This document shows, one piece after another, positions 1 through 6,208 of a DNA stretch of 6,965 nt. Position 1 is the first letter of the stretch. Each line of letters starts with the position of its first letter. Source of the stretch: Pseudomonadota bacterium. GTDB taxonomy: Bacteria > Pseudomonadota > Gammaproteobacteria > Xanthomonadales > Rhodanobacteraceae. The DNA lies in NCBI GenBank assembly GCA_023430685.1, contig JAEYZH010000181.1:1-6965 (forward strand). The letters are read 5' to 3'. Both the position numbers and the translations under genes were made by a program. The notes under the pieces are model-generated. The model searched no databases. It had not been told where the DNA came from and saw only the letters and a list, made by a program, of their open reading frames with translations.

Positions 1-66
1 GGCGGGGTGAGGGAGCACGATTTTTCCATCAGCGTCGCAGCCGGCTGCCACTGGCTGGACTGGTAG
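1..66 (+). CDS. possible 3' end of an unidentified upstream gene (partial)
   Basis: Frame 1 is open from the window edge to a TAG at 64-66. It would encode a 21-residue C-terminus ending in HDFSISVAAGCHWLDW. Nearly all codons end in G or C, as in the sure genes here, while frame 2 stops at once. The upstream part is outside the window, so neither family nor start can be given, and I do not recognise the tail. The stop lies 55 bases before ilvE. A short open frame in GC-rich DNA can arise by chance, so this is only a plausible call. Confidence 0.4.
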   Translation, partial: GGVREHDFSISVAAGCHWLDW

Positions 67-90
67 ACGCGGCGGCTTCGCCCGCCTTGC

Positions 91-114
91 TATCATCCGC
101 GCTTTCGGCGGGAG
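91..114 (+). promoter_or_regulatory. candidate -10 box and ribosome binding site for ilvE
   Basis: TATCAT at 91-96 matches five of six positions of the sigma70 -10 consensus. A start of transcription near 103 would give a leader of about 19 bases. GGGAG at 110-114 lies seven bases before the ATG at 122 and supports that start. No convincing -35 hexamer is visible at 16-18 bp. The space upstream holds a 5-bp GC hairpin (71-75 with 82-86), which may belong to the end of the preceding gene. Confidence 0.35.
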
Positions 115-121
115 CGCTCGC

Positions 122-1042
122 ATGGCCCGACAATATCCCGACAGGATCTGGCACAACGGCGCGATCAAGCCGTGGGCCGAAGCCACGGTGCACGTGATGG
201 CGCACGCGCTGCATTACGGCTCGTCGGTATTCGAAGGGATCCGCAGCTACGACACGCCGCGCGGCGCGATGATCTTCCGCCTCGCCGACCACAATCGGCG
301 CCTGTTCCATTCCGCCAAGATCCACGACATCTCGATCCCGTACACGCGCGAGGAGATCGACGCGGCCTGCCGCGAAGTGCTCGCGGCCAACGGTTTTCGC
401 CAGGCCTACCTGCGCCCGGTCGCGTTCCGCGGACTCGGCGGCTTCGGCCTCTCGGCGGAAACACCGACCGACGTCGCGGTCGCGACATGGCAGATGGGCG
501 CCTACCTTGGCGCCGACGTGCTCGAAGCGGGCATCGACGCCTGCGTGTCGAGCTGGCAGCGGTTCGCGCCGAACACGATCCCGGCCGGCGCCAAGGCCGG
601 CGGCAACTACCTGTCGGGGCAGCTCGTCGCGCGCGAGGCGCGTCGCCTCGGTTTCGGCGAAGGCATCGCGCTCGCGTCGACCGGCCTGCTCAGCGAAGGC
701 GCGGGCGAGAACCTGTTCCTCGTGTTCGACGGCGCGCTCCACACGACGCCGGTCAGCGCCGCCCTGCTCAACGGCATCACGCGCCATTCGCTGATCACGC
801 TCGCGCGCGCGCACGGCATCGAAGTGGTCGAACGCGACCTTCCGCGCGAGTACCTGTACCTGTGCGACGAGCTCTTCATGTGCGGCACCGCGGCCGAGAT
901 CACGCCGATCCGGTCGGTCGACGGCAAGCCGGTCGGCACGGGCAAGCCCGGACCGGTCACGCGGCGCATGCAGGAACTGTTCTTCGGCCTGTTCGACGGC
1001 CGCACCGAAGACCGCTGGGGCTGGCTGGAACCTGCGGCTTGA
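122..1042 (+). CDS. ilvE: branched-chain amino acid aminotransferase (IlvE), PLP fold type IV
   Basis: This cytoplasmic PLP enzyme carries out the last step of leucine, isoleucine and valine synthesis: it transfers the amino group of glutamate to branched 2-oxo acids, and the reaction is reversible. The 306 residues match the usual length; from memory E. coli IlvE has 309. Visible motifs in order are HYGSSVFEGIRSY (31-43), the PLP-lysine segment AKAGGNY with Lys158, SEGAGENLF (191-199) with Glu192 as the expected ligand of the pyridine nitrogen, the GTAAEITP phosphate and substrate loop (255-262), and the family C-terminus EDRWGWL (296-302). The ATG at 122 has a GGGAG site at good spacing and gives the normal N-terminus. 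It stands alone on the plus strand and ends 16 bases from the kinase gene, tail to tail, with no terminator hairpin visible between them. No ilv partners are in the window. Confidence 0.96.
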   Translation: MARQYPDRIWHNGAIKPWAEATVHVMAHALHYGSSVFEGIRSYDTPRGAMIFRLADHNRRLFHSAKIHDISIPYTREEIDAACREVLAANGFRQAYLRPVAFRGLGGFGLSAETPTDVAVATWQMGAYLGADVLEAGIDACVSSWQRFAPNTIPAGAKAGGNYLSGQLVAREARRLGFGEGIALASTGLLSEGAGENLFLVFDGALHTTPVSAALLNGITRHSLITLARAHGIEVVERDLPREYLYLCDELFMCGTAAEITPIRSVDGKPVGTGKPGPVTRRMQELFFGLFDGRTEDRWGWLEPAA

Positions 1043-1058
1043 GGGTTCCGCCGACGCG

Positions 1059-2363
1059 TCAATACGCGGTGTTCGACGGACGCCCGAATTCGATCGTCGC
1101 GGTCGCGCCGCCCTGCGGACGTGGCGCGAGCGATACCTTCCAGCCGTAGAGTTCGCACAACCGGCGCACGATCGCGAGGCCGAGGCCGCCGCCCTTGCCG
1201 ACCGTCGTGCCGCGCACGCCGCGCTCGAACAGCTTGTCGGCATCTTCCGGATTGATGCCGGGTCCGGTGTCCTCGACGGTCACGCGGCCATGGCCGACCG
1301 TCACGATGACTTCGCCCGCCTGCGTGTACTTGAACGCGTTGCCGATCAGGTTGCCGAGCGCGACCGAGACCACCGAAGAAGGCGCCGCCGCCTCGAGCGG
1401 CTGCTCCACCTCGACGCGCACCGAGACCGGCTTGTTCGCGACGTGCGGGCGCTGCGTGTCGACGACCTGCTCCACCACTTTCGCGACGTCGGTGGTCTCG
1501 CCGTCGGTCGGCGCCTGGCGCTCGCGCCGCGACAGCAGCAGCAGCGCGTCGATGAGTTCGGTCGACTGGCGCACTGCGCGCTCGATCCGATACAGGCGCT
1601 CGCGCGGCTTGTCGGCGAGATCGGGCGAGGCCTGCAGCAGTTCGGTCGTGCTCGCGATCACCGCGAGCGGCGTGCGCAGCTCGTGGCTGACGTCGGCATT
1701 GAACTCGCGATCGCGCTGGACCATTTCGGTCAGCCGCGTCGAGTAGTCGTCGAGCGCCTCGGCGAGCTGCCCGACCTCGTCGTCGGCGAAATGCGACTTC
1801 AGCAGTTCCGGCCGCCCGCTGCGGCTCATCGCGCGCACGCGCTGCGCGAGTTCGGTCACCGGGCTCATCACGCGCGCGGACAGCCAGAAGCCGATCACGA
1901 GGGAGAGGATCGCGAACATGAAGACCGCGGAGATCAGCACCGTCAGCAACTGGCGCTCGCTGAGCTTCTGCGTGCTCACGTCGAAGCGCAGGAAGGCCCA
2001 GTAGTCGGCATCCTTGTACACCGCGAGCTTGTACGGACGCAGCTTGCTCTCGCGGCCGAAGTCCTCGATGTCGTGCACGCCGGGCTCGAACTTCTGCCAC
2101 GCGAGCGGCACGGTCGCGATGCGGCCCGCCCGCACGATCTGCAGCTGGATCAGCGCCATCGGGAACTGCGCCTCGGGCGAGGGGTTCTCGCGCTTGAAAT
2201 CGACGAACTTGTCGAGCTCGCGCTGCAGCGTCGTGTTGATGAGCTGGTCTTCGAGGCGCGTGCGCATGTACACGGTGGCGACCGCGAACAGCGCGGTCAG
2301 GCCGAGGCCGAACAGCGCGAACGAAATGATGATGCGGGAGCGGAGCCTACGTCGGTAGCGCAT
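1059..2363 (-). CDS. two-component sensor histidine kinase with HAMP domain
   Basis: An inner-membrane kinase of 434 residues, partner of the regulator encoded just upstream. Domain order: TM1 about 11-33; periplasmic sensor region about 34-138, with no recognised fold; TM2 about 139-162; HAMP about 163-215 with the conserved Pro168; HisKA with the H-box FNADVSHELRTPL and phospho-acceptor His227; HATPase with N-box GNLIGNAFKYT (Asn338, Asn342), G1 box DTGPGI (365-370) and G2 box GKGGGLGLAI (389-398). All catalytic boxes are intact, so it should be active. The ATG at 2363 lies inside the last codons of the regulator gene (17-base overlap), which implies translational coupling; no strong Shine-Dalgarno is seen. 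The signal is unknown. The pair recalls Xanthomonas ColRS/RaxRH-type systems, but that is memory and not enough for a gene name. Confidence 0.93.
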   Translation of the reverse strand: MRYRRRLRSRIIISFALFGLGLTALFAVATVYMRTRLEDQLINTTLQRELDKFVDFKRENPSPEAQFPMALIQLQIVRAGRIATVPLAWQKFEPGVHDIEDFGRESKLRPYKLAVYKDADYWAFLRFDVSTQKLSERQLLTVLISAVFMFAILSLVIGFWLSARVMSPVTELAQRVRAMSRSGRPELLKSHFADDEVGQLAEALDDYSTRLTEMVQRDREFNADVSHELRTPLAVIASTTELLQASPDLADKPRERLYRIERAVRQSTELIDALLLLSRRERQAPTDGETTDVAKVVEQVVDTQRPHVANKPVSVRVEVEQPLEAAAPSSVVSVALGNLIGNAFKYTQAGEVIVTVGHGRVTVEDTGPGINPEDADKLFERGVRGTTVGKGGGLGLAIVRRLCELYGWKVSLAPRPQGGATATIEFGRPSNTAY

Positions 2364-3033
2364 CCGGATCGACCATGCGGTAGCCGATGCCGTGGCGCGT
2401 CTGGATCAGCGGCTTGTCGAACGGCTTGTCGATCGCCGCGCGCAGGCCGTGGATGTGCACGCGCAGGCTGTCGCTGTCGGGAAGTTCCTCGCCCCACACG
2501 CGCGTTTCCAGTTCCTGCCGCGTCACGACCGAAGGCGAGGCCTCCATCAGGGACTGCAGCAGCTTGAGCCCGATCGGGTTGAGCTGGATCTGCTTGCCCG
2601 CGCGGCTGATCGTGAGGGTGTCGAGGTTGTAGGTGAGGTCAGCGAGCTGCAGCAGGCGGCTCTTGTTGCCCTTGCCGCGGCGGCCGAGCACCTCGAGCCG
2701 TGCCGCGAGCTCCTGCAGCGCGAACGGCTTGACCATGTAGTCGTCGGCGCCCGAATCGAAGCCCGTGAGCTTGCTGTCGAGCGTGTCGCGCGCAGTCAGC
2801 ATCAGCACCGGCGTCTGGCGGCGCGCCTCCTGGCGCAGCTTGCGGCAGACTTCGAGTCCATCCATGCCGGGCAGCCCGAGGTCGAGCACGATCACGTCGA
2901 AGTCGTTGACGACGGCCAGGTGCAGGCCGGTCACGCCGTCGCCGGCGAAATCGACCACGTGGCCCTTGTCGGCGAGGAAGTCGCCGATGTTCGCGGCGAT
3001 GTCGCTGTTGTCTTCGATAACGAGGATGCGCAT
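2347..3033 (-). CDS. OmpR/PhoB-family response regulator
   Basis: A cytoplasmic DNA-binding regulator of 228 residues, typical for the family. The receiver domain (1-115) has the acidic pair Glu7/Asp8, phospho-acceptor Asp51 in VLDLGLPGMDGLE, Thr80 in LMLTARD and Lys102 in VKPF. The C-terminal winged-helix domain (about 128-220) shows the expected elements: VVTRQELETRVWGE, the recognition-helix region SDSLRVHIHGLR and the wing QTRHGIGYRMV. The kinase gene starts within its last codons, so the two form one transcript and should be a cognate pair. The ATG at 3033 begins the canonical MRILVIEDN N-terminus. The target genes cannot be read from the window. The linker sequence and the LETRVWGEELPDSDSLRVH block look like the Xanthomonas ColR/RaxR group, but I do not assign a symbol. 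Confidence 0.95.
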   Translation of the reverse strand: MRILVIEDNSDIAANIGDFLADKGHVVDFAGDGVTGLHLAVVNDFDVIVLDLGLPGMDGLEVCRKLRQEARRQTPVLMLTARDTLDSKLTGFDSGADDYMVKPFALQELAARLEVLGRRGKGNKSRLLQLADLTYNLDTLTISRAGKQIQLNPIGLKLLQSLMEASPSVVTRQELETRVWGEELPDSDSLRVHIHGLRAAIDKPFDKPLIQTRHGIGYRMVDPDALPT

Positions 3034-3039
3034 GGGCCT

Positions 3040-3045
3040 ACTCTA
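3040..3045 (-). promoter_or_regulatory. possible -10 box directly before the response-regulator gene
   Basis: The minus strand reads TAGAGT, four of six matches to TATAAT, ending six bases before the ATG. If used, transcription would start at or next to the ATG and give a leaderless mRNA. No good -35 hexamer stands at 17 bp. The alternative is a promoter further upstream, with GAGTAGG acting as a weak ribosome site. Confidence 0.22.
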
Positions 3046-3137
3046 ACGCGTGACGGCGCCGATGCGGAGCGCGACGGCGCGCAAAAAGTTCACGCGCGCG
3101 ACGCGTGCCCGCCGGCCCGTCGGGGACGACAGGGCTC

Positions 3138-3165
3138 GCCGCTTCCGTCTTGCGGCGAAGGCGGC
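3138..3165. repeat. REP-like GC hairpin in the regulator-side intergenic region
   Basis: The arms GCCGCTTC (3138-3145) and GAAGGCGGC (3157-3165) pair with one bulged base around an 11-base spacer. The following stretch has GGATC/GATCC arms (3197-3210) and a CCGGGAAC-type segment. This resembles the degenerate intergenic hairpin repeats scattered through Xanthomonadaceae genomes. No second copy lies in the window, so its repeat nature is not proved. The rest of 3046-3230 holds no supportable gene; it is the likely promoter region of the two-component operon. Confidence 0.35.
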
Positions 3166-3231
3166 AGTCGAACGGAATCCGGGAACAGAGTGTCGGGGAT
3201 CCGGCGATCCAGGACGGATCGCACGGGCGCA

Positions 3232-3391
3232 CTCAAAAGAAAATGGCCCAAGGAGGTGTCATTGGGGGAACACACCTCGCTTGGGCCAAAAAGCTACTGC
3301 CCCGATTACCGTAATCTGCCAGTCACCTGACCTGACTTAGGAGTGTCGAGCAGGACTACAGTGCGGGGGACTATAGGCAGCGATTGATTAA
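3232..3391 (-). ncRNA. candidate structured small RNA with C-rich loops
   Basis: No convincing protein is encoded here, and base composition drops to a more balanced mix than in the flanking genes. Read on the minus strand the segment folds as follows. (1) A perfect 7-bp stem, one pair being G-U (3356-3376), closes a CCCCCGC loop. (2) A weak GAC/GUC hairpin shows ACUCCUAA in its loop (about 3333-3346). (3) A stem with inner arms GATTA/TAATC sits near 3302-3314, with outer ACTG/CAGT arms. (4) A 16-bp terminator hairpin (3244-3288), whose loop contains UUCCCCC, ends in TTTTCTTTT. Several hairpins exposing C-rich loops plus an intrinsic terminator is the design of Hfq-linked trans-acting RNAs such as Xanthomonas sX13; homology to sX13 is not claimed. 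The 5' end near 3391 is inferred from a weak promoter. It could instead be the 3' UTR of the protease mRNA, or be cut from it. Confidence 0.6.
3235..3288 (-). terminator. strong rho-independent terminator
   Basis: On the minus strand the arms at 3272-3288 and 3244-3259 pair over 16 bp with a single bulged base (3279) and a 12-base loop. The tract TTTTCTTTT (complement of 3235-3243) follows directly. The plus-strand reading has no T-run after the hairpin, so it works only leftward. It ends the candidate small RNA and any read-through from the blaI/M56 genes, and insulates the two-component operon downstream. Confidence 0.85.
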
Positions 3392-3397
3392 GTCGCC

Positions 3398-3424
3398 GTT
3401 AAAGACCCCTGATCGTTCTGTTAA
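3398..3424 (-). promoter_or_regulatory. candidate promoter for the small RNA
   Basis: The minus strand has TTAACA (3419-3424, five of six to TTGACA) and TTTAAC (3398-3403, four of six to TATAAT), with a short 15-bp spacer; transcription would start near 3391. A better -10 by sequence, TATAGT, lies at 3370-3375. It has no -35, and its use would remove the first C-loop hairpin. The promoter sits 11 bases beyond the M56 stop codon. Confidence 0.3.
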
Positions 3425-3434
3425 TGCCTCCGCC

Positions 3435-5183
3435 TCACCGGCCCGCGCTGTAGCGGATCAGGGTCGAAGACTCCTCGGGATCGCGGCAGACGAGGGATCC
3501 GGTCGGCTTGATGCATTCCTCGCGGGAATCCGCGTCGCGCGGCGCGAACACGAAGGTCTGCGTGTAGCGGGACGCGTCCGCGCTCAGGCTCGCCGGATCG
3601 AATCGCCACTGCTCCAGCGCGCGCTCGGCCGCGCGCGCAAACGCACTGGTCGCATCGCCTTCGACGATCCGGATATCGGTGACGCGCCCGTCCGGCGTGA
3701 TCGCGAAGCTCGCCTCGATGCGTCCGGCGGGGCGCCGCGCGAAGCTCGGGAATTTCGGCTGGACGATGCGCGTCGCGACCGGACGCGAAGCTGCAGCCGA
3801 CGCTGCGGCGACGGCCGGCGTGGGCGCGGGTTCGACGGCGCCGGCGACCGGCACGGGGTCCGCGGCGGCCGGCGCGGGGACCGTCGTCGCGGAAGGCATC
3901 ATGGTCGCCTCCGCGCGCGCGCCCGACGCCTGCGGCGCGACCGGCGCGACGGGTTCGCTCAGCACTGCCGCTGGCGTCAGCTCCGGGGCTGCATGCGCCG
4001 GAACGGGCTGCGCGGGTTCATGCCGAGGCTCCGCGATCATCGCGGCAACCGGCTCGGAGGGAAGCAGGCGCAGTCGCGGGCGTTCGAACGGCAGCGCGAA
4101 GGTCGCGAGCGGAAGCGTCGCCGCCGGGCGCGACACCAGCCAGTCTGCCGACAGCACCGGCACATCGAGCGTGCGCGCGTCCTCGCGGCCGATCCGCAGC
4201 GCGAGCACGAGCCCGATGCCGAGCAGCGCCGCCGCGAACAACCAGCGCATCTGCGCCTGGCGCGGCGCGACCACGCGCGACGCGGGCAGGCCGATGATGC
4301 GGCGCACGCGCTCGAGCAGTTCGCCACCGCTCGCGGCGAGCGCGAACGACGCCGGCAGCTGGCGCAACTCCTCGAGCGAGGCCAGCGTGTGCGCGTACTC
4401 GCGCGGGTCGCCCTGCGTGAGGCGCAGCACCAGCGCGTCGCAGCACAGTTCACGTTCGTTGCGGACGTCGCGCGAGATCCAGTGGACGACCGGGTGATAG
4501 AACAGGACGGTCTCGAGCATCGCCTGCGCGAGGTTGACCAGGTGGTCGTAGCGGCGCAGGTGGCCGAGCTCGTGGGCGAGGATCAGTTCGAGCTGCTGGC
4601 GCGGGAAGCCGAGCGCGACCGCGCTCGGCAGCAGCACGACCGGCTTGATCCAGCCGATCAGCATCGGCGTGTCCACGCGCGCCGACACCAGCACGCGGAC
4701 CTTGCGCACGAAGCCGAAGCGGGCGTTGACCGCAAGCATGATCGAATCAAGTTCGGGACTCGCGAACGCCCAGCGCCGCGTGAGCCGCACGAGGTCGCGC
4801 CACTGGCGCAGCGCGCGCCAGCCGACCACGACGACGCCGACGAACCAGAGCGAGACCAGCCACGGCAGCAGCGCGTCGATGCCCGCATCGAAGCCGGCCG
4901 ATGCGCCTGCCGCGAGCGTGCCGAGCGAAGCGGACAGCGCATCGCCGGGCAGCGTGGCGAGGTCGGCCCGCGGACGCAGCGCGAGGAAGGTCGCGAGCGG
5001 CCACAGCGCGAGCAGCGCGAGGGCCGCGAGGCCCGCCGCATAGCGCGCATGGCAATGCGCCTTCGGCAGCAGGGCGCGCACCGCCGCGTGCGCGAGCCCG
5101 ATCACGACGCCCTGCCAGAGCACGTGCACGAGGGTCCAACCGAGCGCGAGGATCCACGGAAGCCAGTCGGCGAAGGCGTTCAC
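3435..5183 (-). CDS. M56-family (BlaR1/MecR1-type) membrane metalloprotease fused to a TonB-C-like domain
   Basis: An integral membrane zinc protease of 582 residues, expected to relay a periplasmic signal to the BlaI-type repressor encoded just upstream. Hydrophobic segments lie near 9-34, 49-69, 106-122 and 312-331. The zinc site HELGH is at 204-208 within LILAHELGHLRRYDHLVN, and Glu245 in NERELCCDAL is the likely third ligand. A long Ala/Pro-rich linker (about 340-466) leads to a TonB-C-like domain (about 470-547), recognised by RIVQPKFPSFA, GRIEASFAITPDGRV and AAERALEQWRFDP. Classical BlaR1 carries a penicillin-binding sensor here instead. The tail 557-568 has the Cys pair C-IKPTGSLV-C. 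Start: GTG at 5183 overlaps the repressor stop as GTGA. The frame stays open further upstream, but that part lies inside blaI and is a shadow. Substrate and signal are unknown. Confidence 0.92.
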   Translation of the reverse strand: MNAFADWLPWILALGWTLVHVLWQGVVIGLAHAAVRALLPKAHCHARYAAGLAALALLALWPLATFLALRPRADLATLPGDALSASLGTLAAGASAGFDAGIDALLPWLVSLWFVGVVVVGWRALRQWRDLVRLTRRWAFASPELDSIMLAVNARFGFVRKVRVLVSARVDTPMLIGWIKPVVLLPSAVALGFPRQQLELILAHELGHLRRYDHLVNLAQAMLETVLFYHPVVHWISRDVRNERELCCDALVLRLTQGDPREYAHTLASLEELRQLPASFALAASGGELLERVRRIIGLPASRVVAPRQAQMRWLFAAALLGIGLVLALRIGREDARTLDVPVLSADWLVSRPAATLPLATFALPFERPRLRLLPSEPVAAMIAEPRHEPAQPVPAHAAPELTPAAVLSEPVAPVAPQASGARAEATMMPSATTVPAPAAADPVPVAGAVEPAPTPAVAAASAAASRPVATRIVQPKFPSFARRPAGRIEASFAITPDGRVTDIRIVEGDATSAFARAAERALEQWRFDPASLSADASRYTQTFVFAPRDADSREECIKPTGSLVCRDPEESSTLIRYSAGR

Positions 5184-5575
5184 GAGCGGCCCCCCTCGAT
5201 GCGGTCGAGCAGGGCACGGATCTCGTCGAGTTCCTCGCGCGTCGCCTTCGGCTTGCCGCCCAGCGCCTGGAGGACCAGCTGCGACGGCGAGCCGTCGAAC
5301 ACGCGCTGCACCATGTCGAGCAGGAAGCGCTTCTGCGTGCGCTCCTTGCTGACCGCGGCGCGGAACACGTGCGCGCGTTCGGAGTCGTCGCGCAGCACCA
5401 GGCCCTTCGCGTGCATGATCTGCAGCAGCTTCAGCGCGGTGGTGTAGCCGGCACCCTCCTCGCGGTACAACACTTCGTGCACGTCGCGCACGGTGCTCGG
5501 GCCGCGATCCCACAGGACGTTGAGGATGCCGAGTTCGGCTTCGGTGGGCTTGGGCAATTGTTCGTTCTTGGTCAC
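5180..5575 (-). CDS. BlaI/MecI/CopY-family transcriptional repressor
   Basis: A cytoplasmic winged-helix repressor of 131 residues, the usual size for the family. The N-terminal half (about 8-80) shows the family signature: LPKPTEAELGILNVLWDRGP, then STVRDVHEVLYREE, the recognition region GYTTALKLLQIMHAKGLV, and the wing RDDSERAHVFRAAVS. The C-terminal half (about 80-131) is the helical dimer and cleavage region. The start is GTG at 5575 with GGGAG six bases upstream; the frame is open far upstream only because it shadows the secreted-protein gene. The last bases overlap the GTG of the M56 gene, so the two are translated together. In the family the repressor controls its own operon and is removed after M56 signalling. 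There is no beta-lactamase gene in the window, so resistance is not implied. Confidence 0.94.
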   Translation of the reverse strand: MTKNEQLPKPTEAELGILNVLWDRGPSTVRDVHEVLYREEGAGYTTALKLLQIMHAKGLVLRDDSERAHVFRAAVSKERTQKRFLLDMVQRVFDGSPSQLVLQALGGKPKATREELDEIRALLDRIEGGRS

Positions 5576-5596
5576 GACCTGCTCCCGTTGTCGCAC

Positions 5597-5632
5597 CCGG
5601 CACGTGTGGCCGGCTCCGTCATGATGCACGGA
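5597..5632. promoter_or_regulatory. two adjacent inverted repeats upstream of blaI (candidate operator)
   Basis: CCGGC (5597-5601) and GCCGG (5609-5613) are perfect arms around a 7-base centre. One base later TCCGT (5615-5619) and ACGGA (5628-5632) are arms around an 8-base centre. They fill the 77-base gap between the secreted-protein gene and the blaI start, where an autoregulatory operator would be expected. They do not match the classic TACA/TGTA BlaI box, and short GC arms are common in such DNA. The first could also be a leader hairpin. No convincing promoter hexamers were found in this gap. Confidence 0.3.
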
Positions 5633-5652
5633 ATATCGCCGGCCGCCACGGG

Positions 5653-6126
5653 TCACCCCTTCTGGTTCTGGGGCGAATGCTGCGTCCGCTGGAGGTATTG
5701 CATGTCGCCTCGGCGGCGCGCCTCGATCTCGCCGGCCGTGACGCATTGGCGGGTCGGGATGTTGGAGCCGATCGGCTTGACGTTCTTGCAGACCAGGCGC
5801 TCGTTGTCGCGCTTGGCGAGGATCGCGTTGACCTCTTCCTGGTAGTTGAACATCTGCACCTTCTCGTCGTCGCTCATCTGGTCGACCACGGGAGTCCTGC
5901 GGAAGATTTCGGACATCTGGTCGAGGCGCTGATTGACCCGCGTGCGCTCGCTCGCCGTCACGTAGCTGTATCGCCCGCCGTCGCTCATCTGTTCGCGCAC
6001 CCATGCCGATACGGTCGCGAAGGAATCCTGGCTGTTCGCGTTCACAGCCGGCTCCACCTTGTCTTTGGCCAGCAAGGGCGTCGCCGAGAACGCGAAGAGC
6101 ATTGCAACGATCCAGAACACTTTCAT
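5653..6126 (-). CDS. small secreted protein with Cys-flanked KPIGS motif, paralogue 2
   Basis: I do not recognise a named family. The product has 157 residues. A signal peptide (MKVFWIVAMLFAFSATPLLA, likely cut after Ala20) points to the periplasm or outside. The mature part is polar and probably helical, with GGRYSYV (50-56), QMSDDEKVQMFNYQEEVNAIL (83-103, helix-like) and C-KNVKPIGSNIPTRQ-C (Cys113 and Cys128), which could form a disulfide loop. The core is about half identical to the product of 6264-6797, indicating tandem duplication. The ATG at 6126 was chosen because it begins the signal peptide and follows a purine-rich AAGGAAAGG; the upstream extension of the frame is arginine-rich and lies in the leader. 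blaI follows 77 bases downstream on the same strand. Function is unknown; a role as partner of the M56 sensor is only a guess. Confidence 0.85.
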   Translation of the reverse strand: MKVFWIVAMLFAFSATPLLAKDKVEPAVNANSQDSFATVSAWVREQMSDGGRYSYVTASERTRVNQRLDQMSEIFRRTPVVDQMSDDEKVQMFNYQEEVNAILAKRDNERLVCKNVKPIGSNIPTRQCVTAGEIEARRRGDMQYLQRTQHSPQNQKG

Positions 6127-6144
6127 CCCGAACACCTTTCCTTC

Positions 6145-6168
6145 GCCACGGCCCGATTGGCCACGGCC
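6145..6168. repeat. short direct repeat in the leader of paralogue 2
   Basis: GCCACGGCC occurs twice, at 6145-6153 and 6160-6168, a 15-base period that covers the expected transcription start and leader. It could be a binding site for a dimeric regulator, or chance in GC-rich DNA. Confidence 0.25.
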
Positions 6169-6169
6169 T

Positions 6170-6198
6170 GTTCTATCACGAGCCGTGTCGTACATCAA
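6170..6198 (-). promoter_or_regulatory. candidate sigma70 promoter for paralogue 2 (and possibly blaI-M56)
   Basis: The minus strand has TTGATG (6193-6198, four of six) and TAGAAC (6170-6175, four of six), spaced by exactly 17 bp. Transcription would start near 6163 and give a leader of about 37 bases before the ATG at 6126. With no terminator seen before blaI, this promoter could also drive the repressor and protease genes. Confidence 0.4.
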
Positions 6199-6208
6199 TC
6201 TTCGTTGA

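Noticed and set aside
1290..2567. Long plus-strand open frame of 425 codons
   Set aside because: It lies opposite the kinase and regulator genes and its product is a His/Arg/Glu-rich shadow with no recognisable domain; the minus-strand genes have complete motif sets.
3250..3314. Plus-strand small gene after the perfect AAGGAGGTG at 3250-3258
   Set aside because: No ATG or GTG follows at suitable spacing, only ATT/TTG; the ribosome-site look is explained by the terminator stem read on the other strand.
3384..5447. Plus-strand open frame of 687 codons
   Set aside because: Arginine-rich low-complexity shadow of the M56 and blaI genes, caused by the lack of stop codons in GC-rich DNA.
3435..5575. 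Beta-lactam resistance operon
   Set aside because: Repressor and M56 protease are of the BlaI/BlaR1 type, but the penicillin-binding sensor and any beta-lactamase or PBP gene are missing.
5184..5603. N-terminal extension of the M56 frame to 5603
   Set aside because: It overlaps all of blaI in another frame and is arginine-rich; the GTG at 5183 gives a proper membrane N-terminus and a GTGA overlap.
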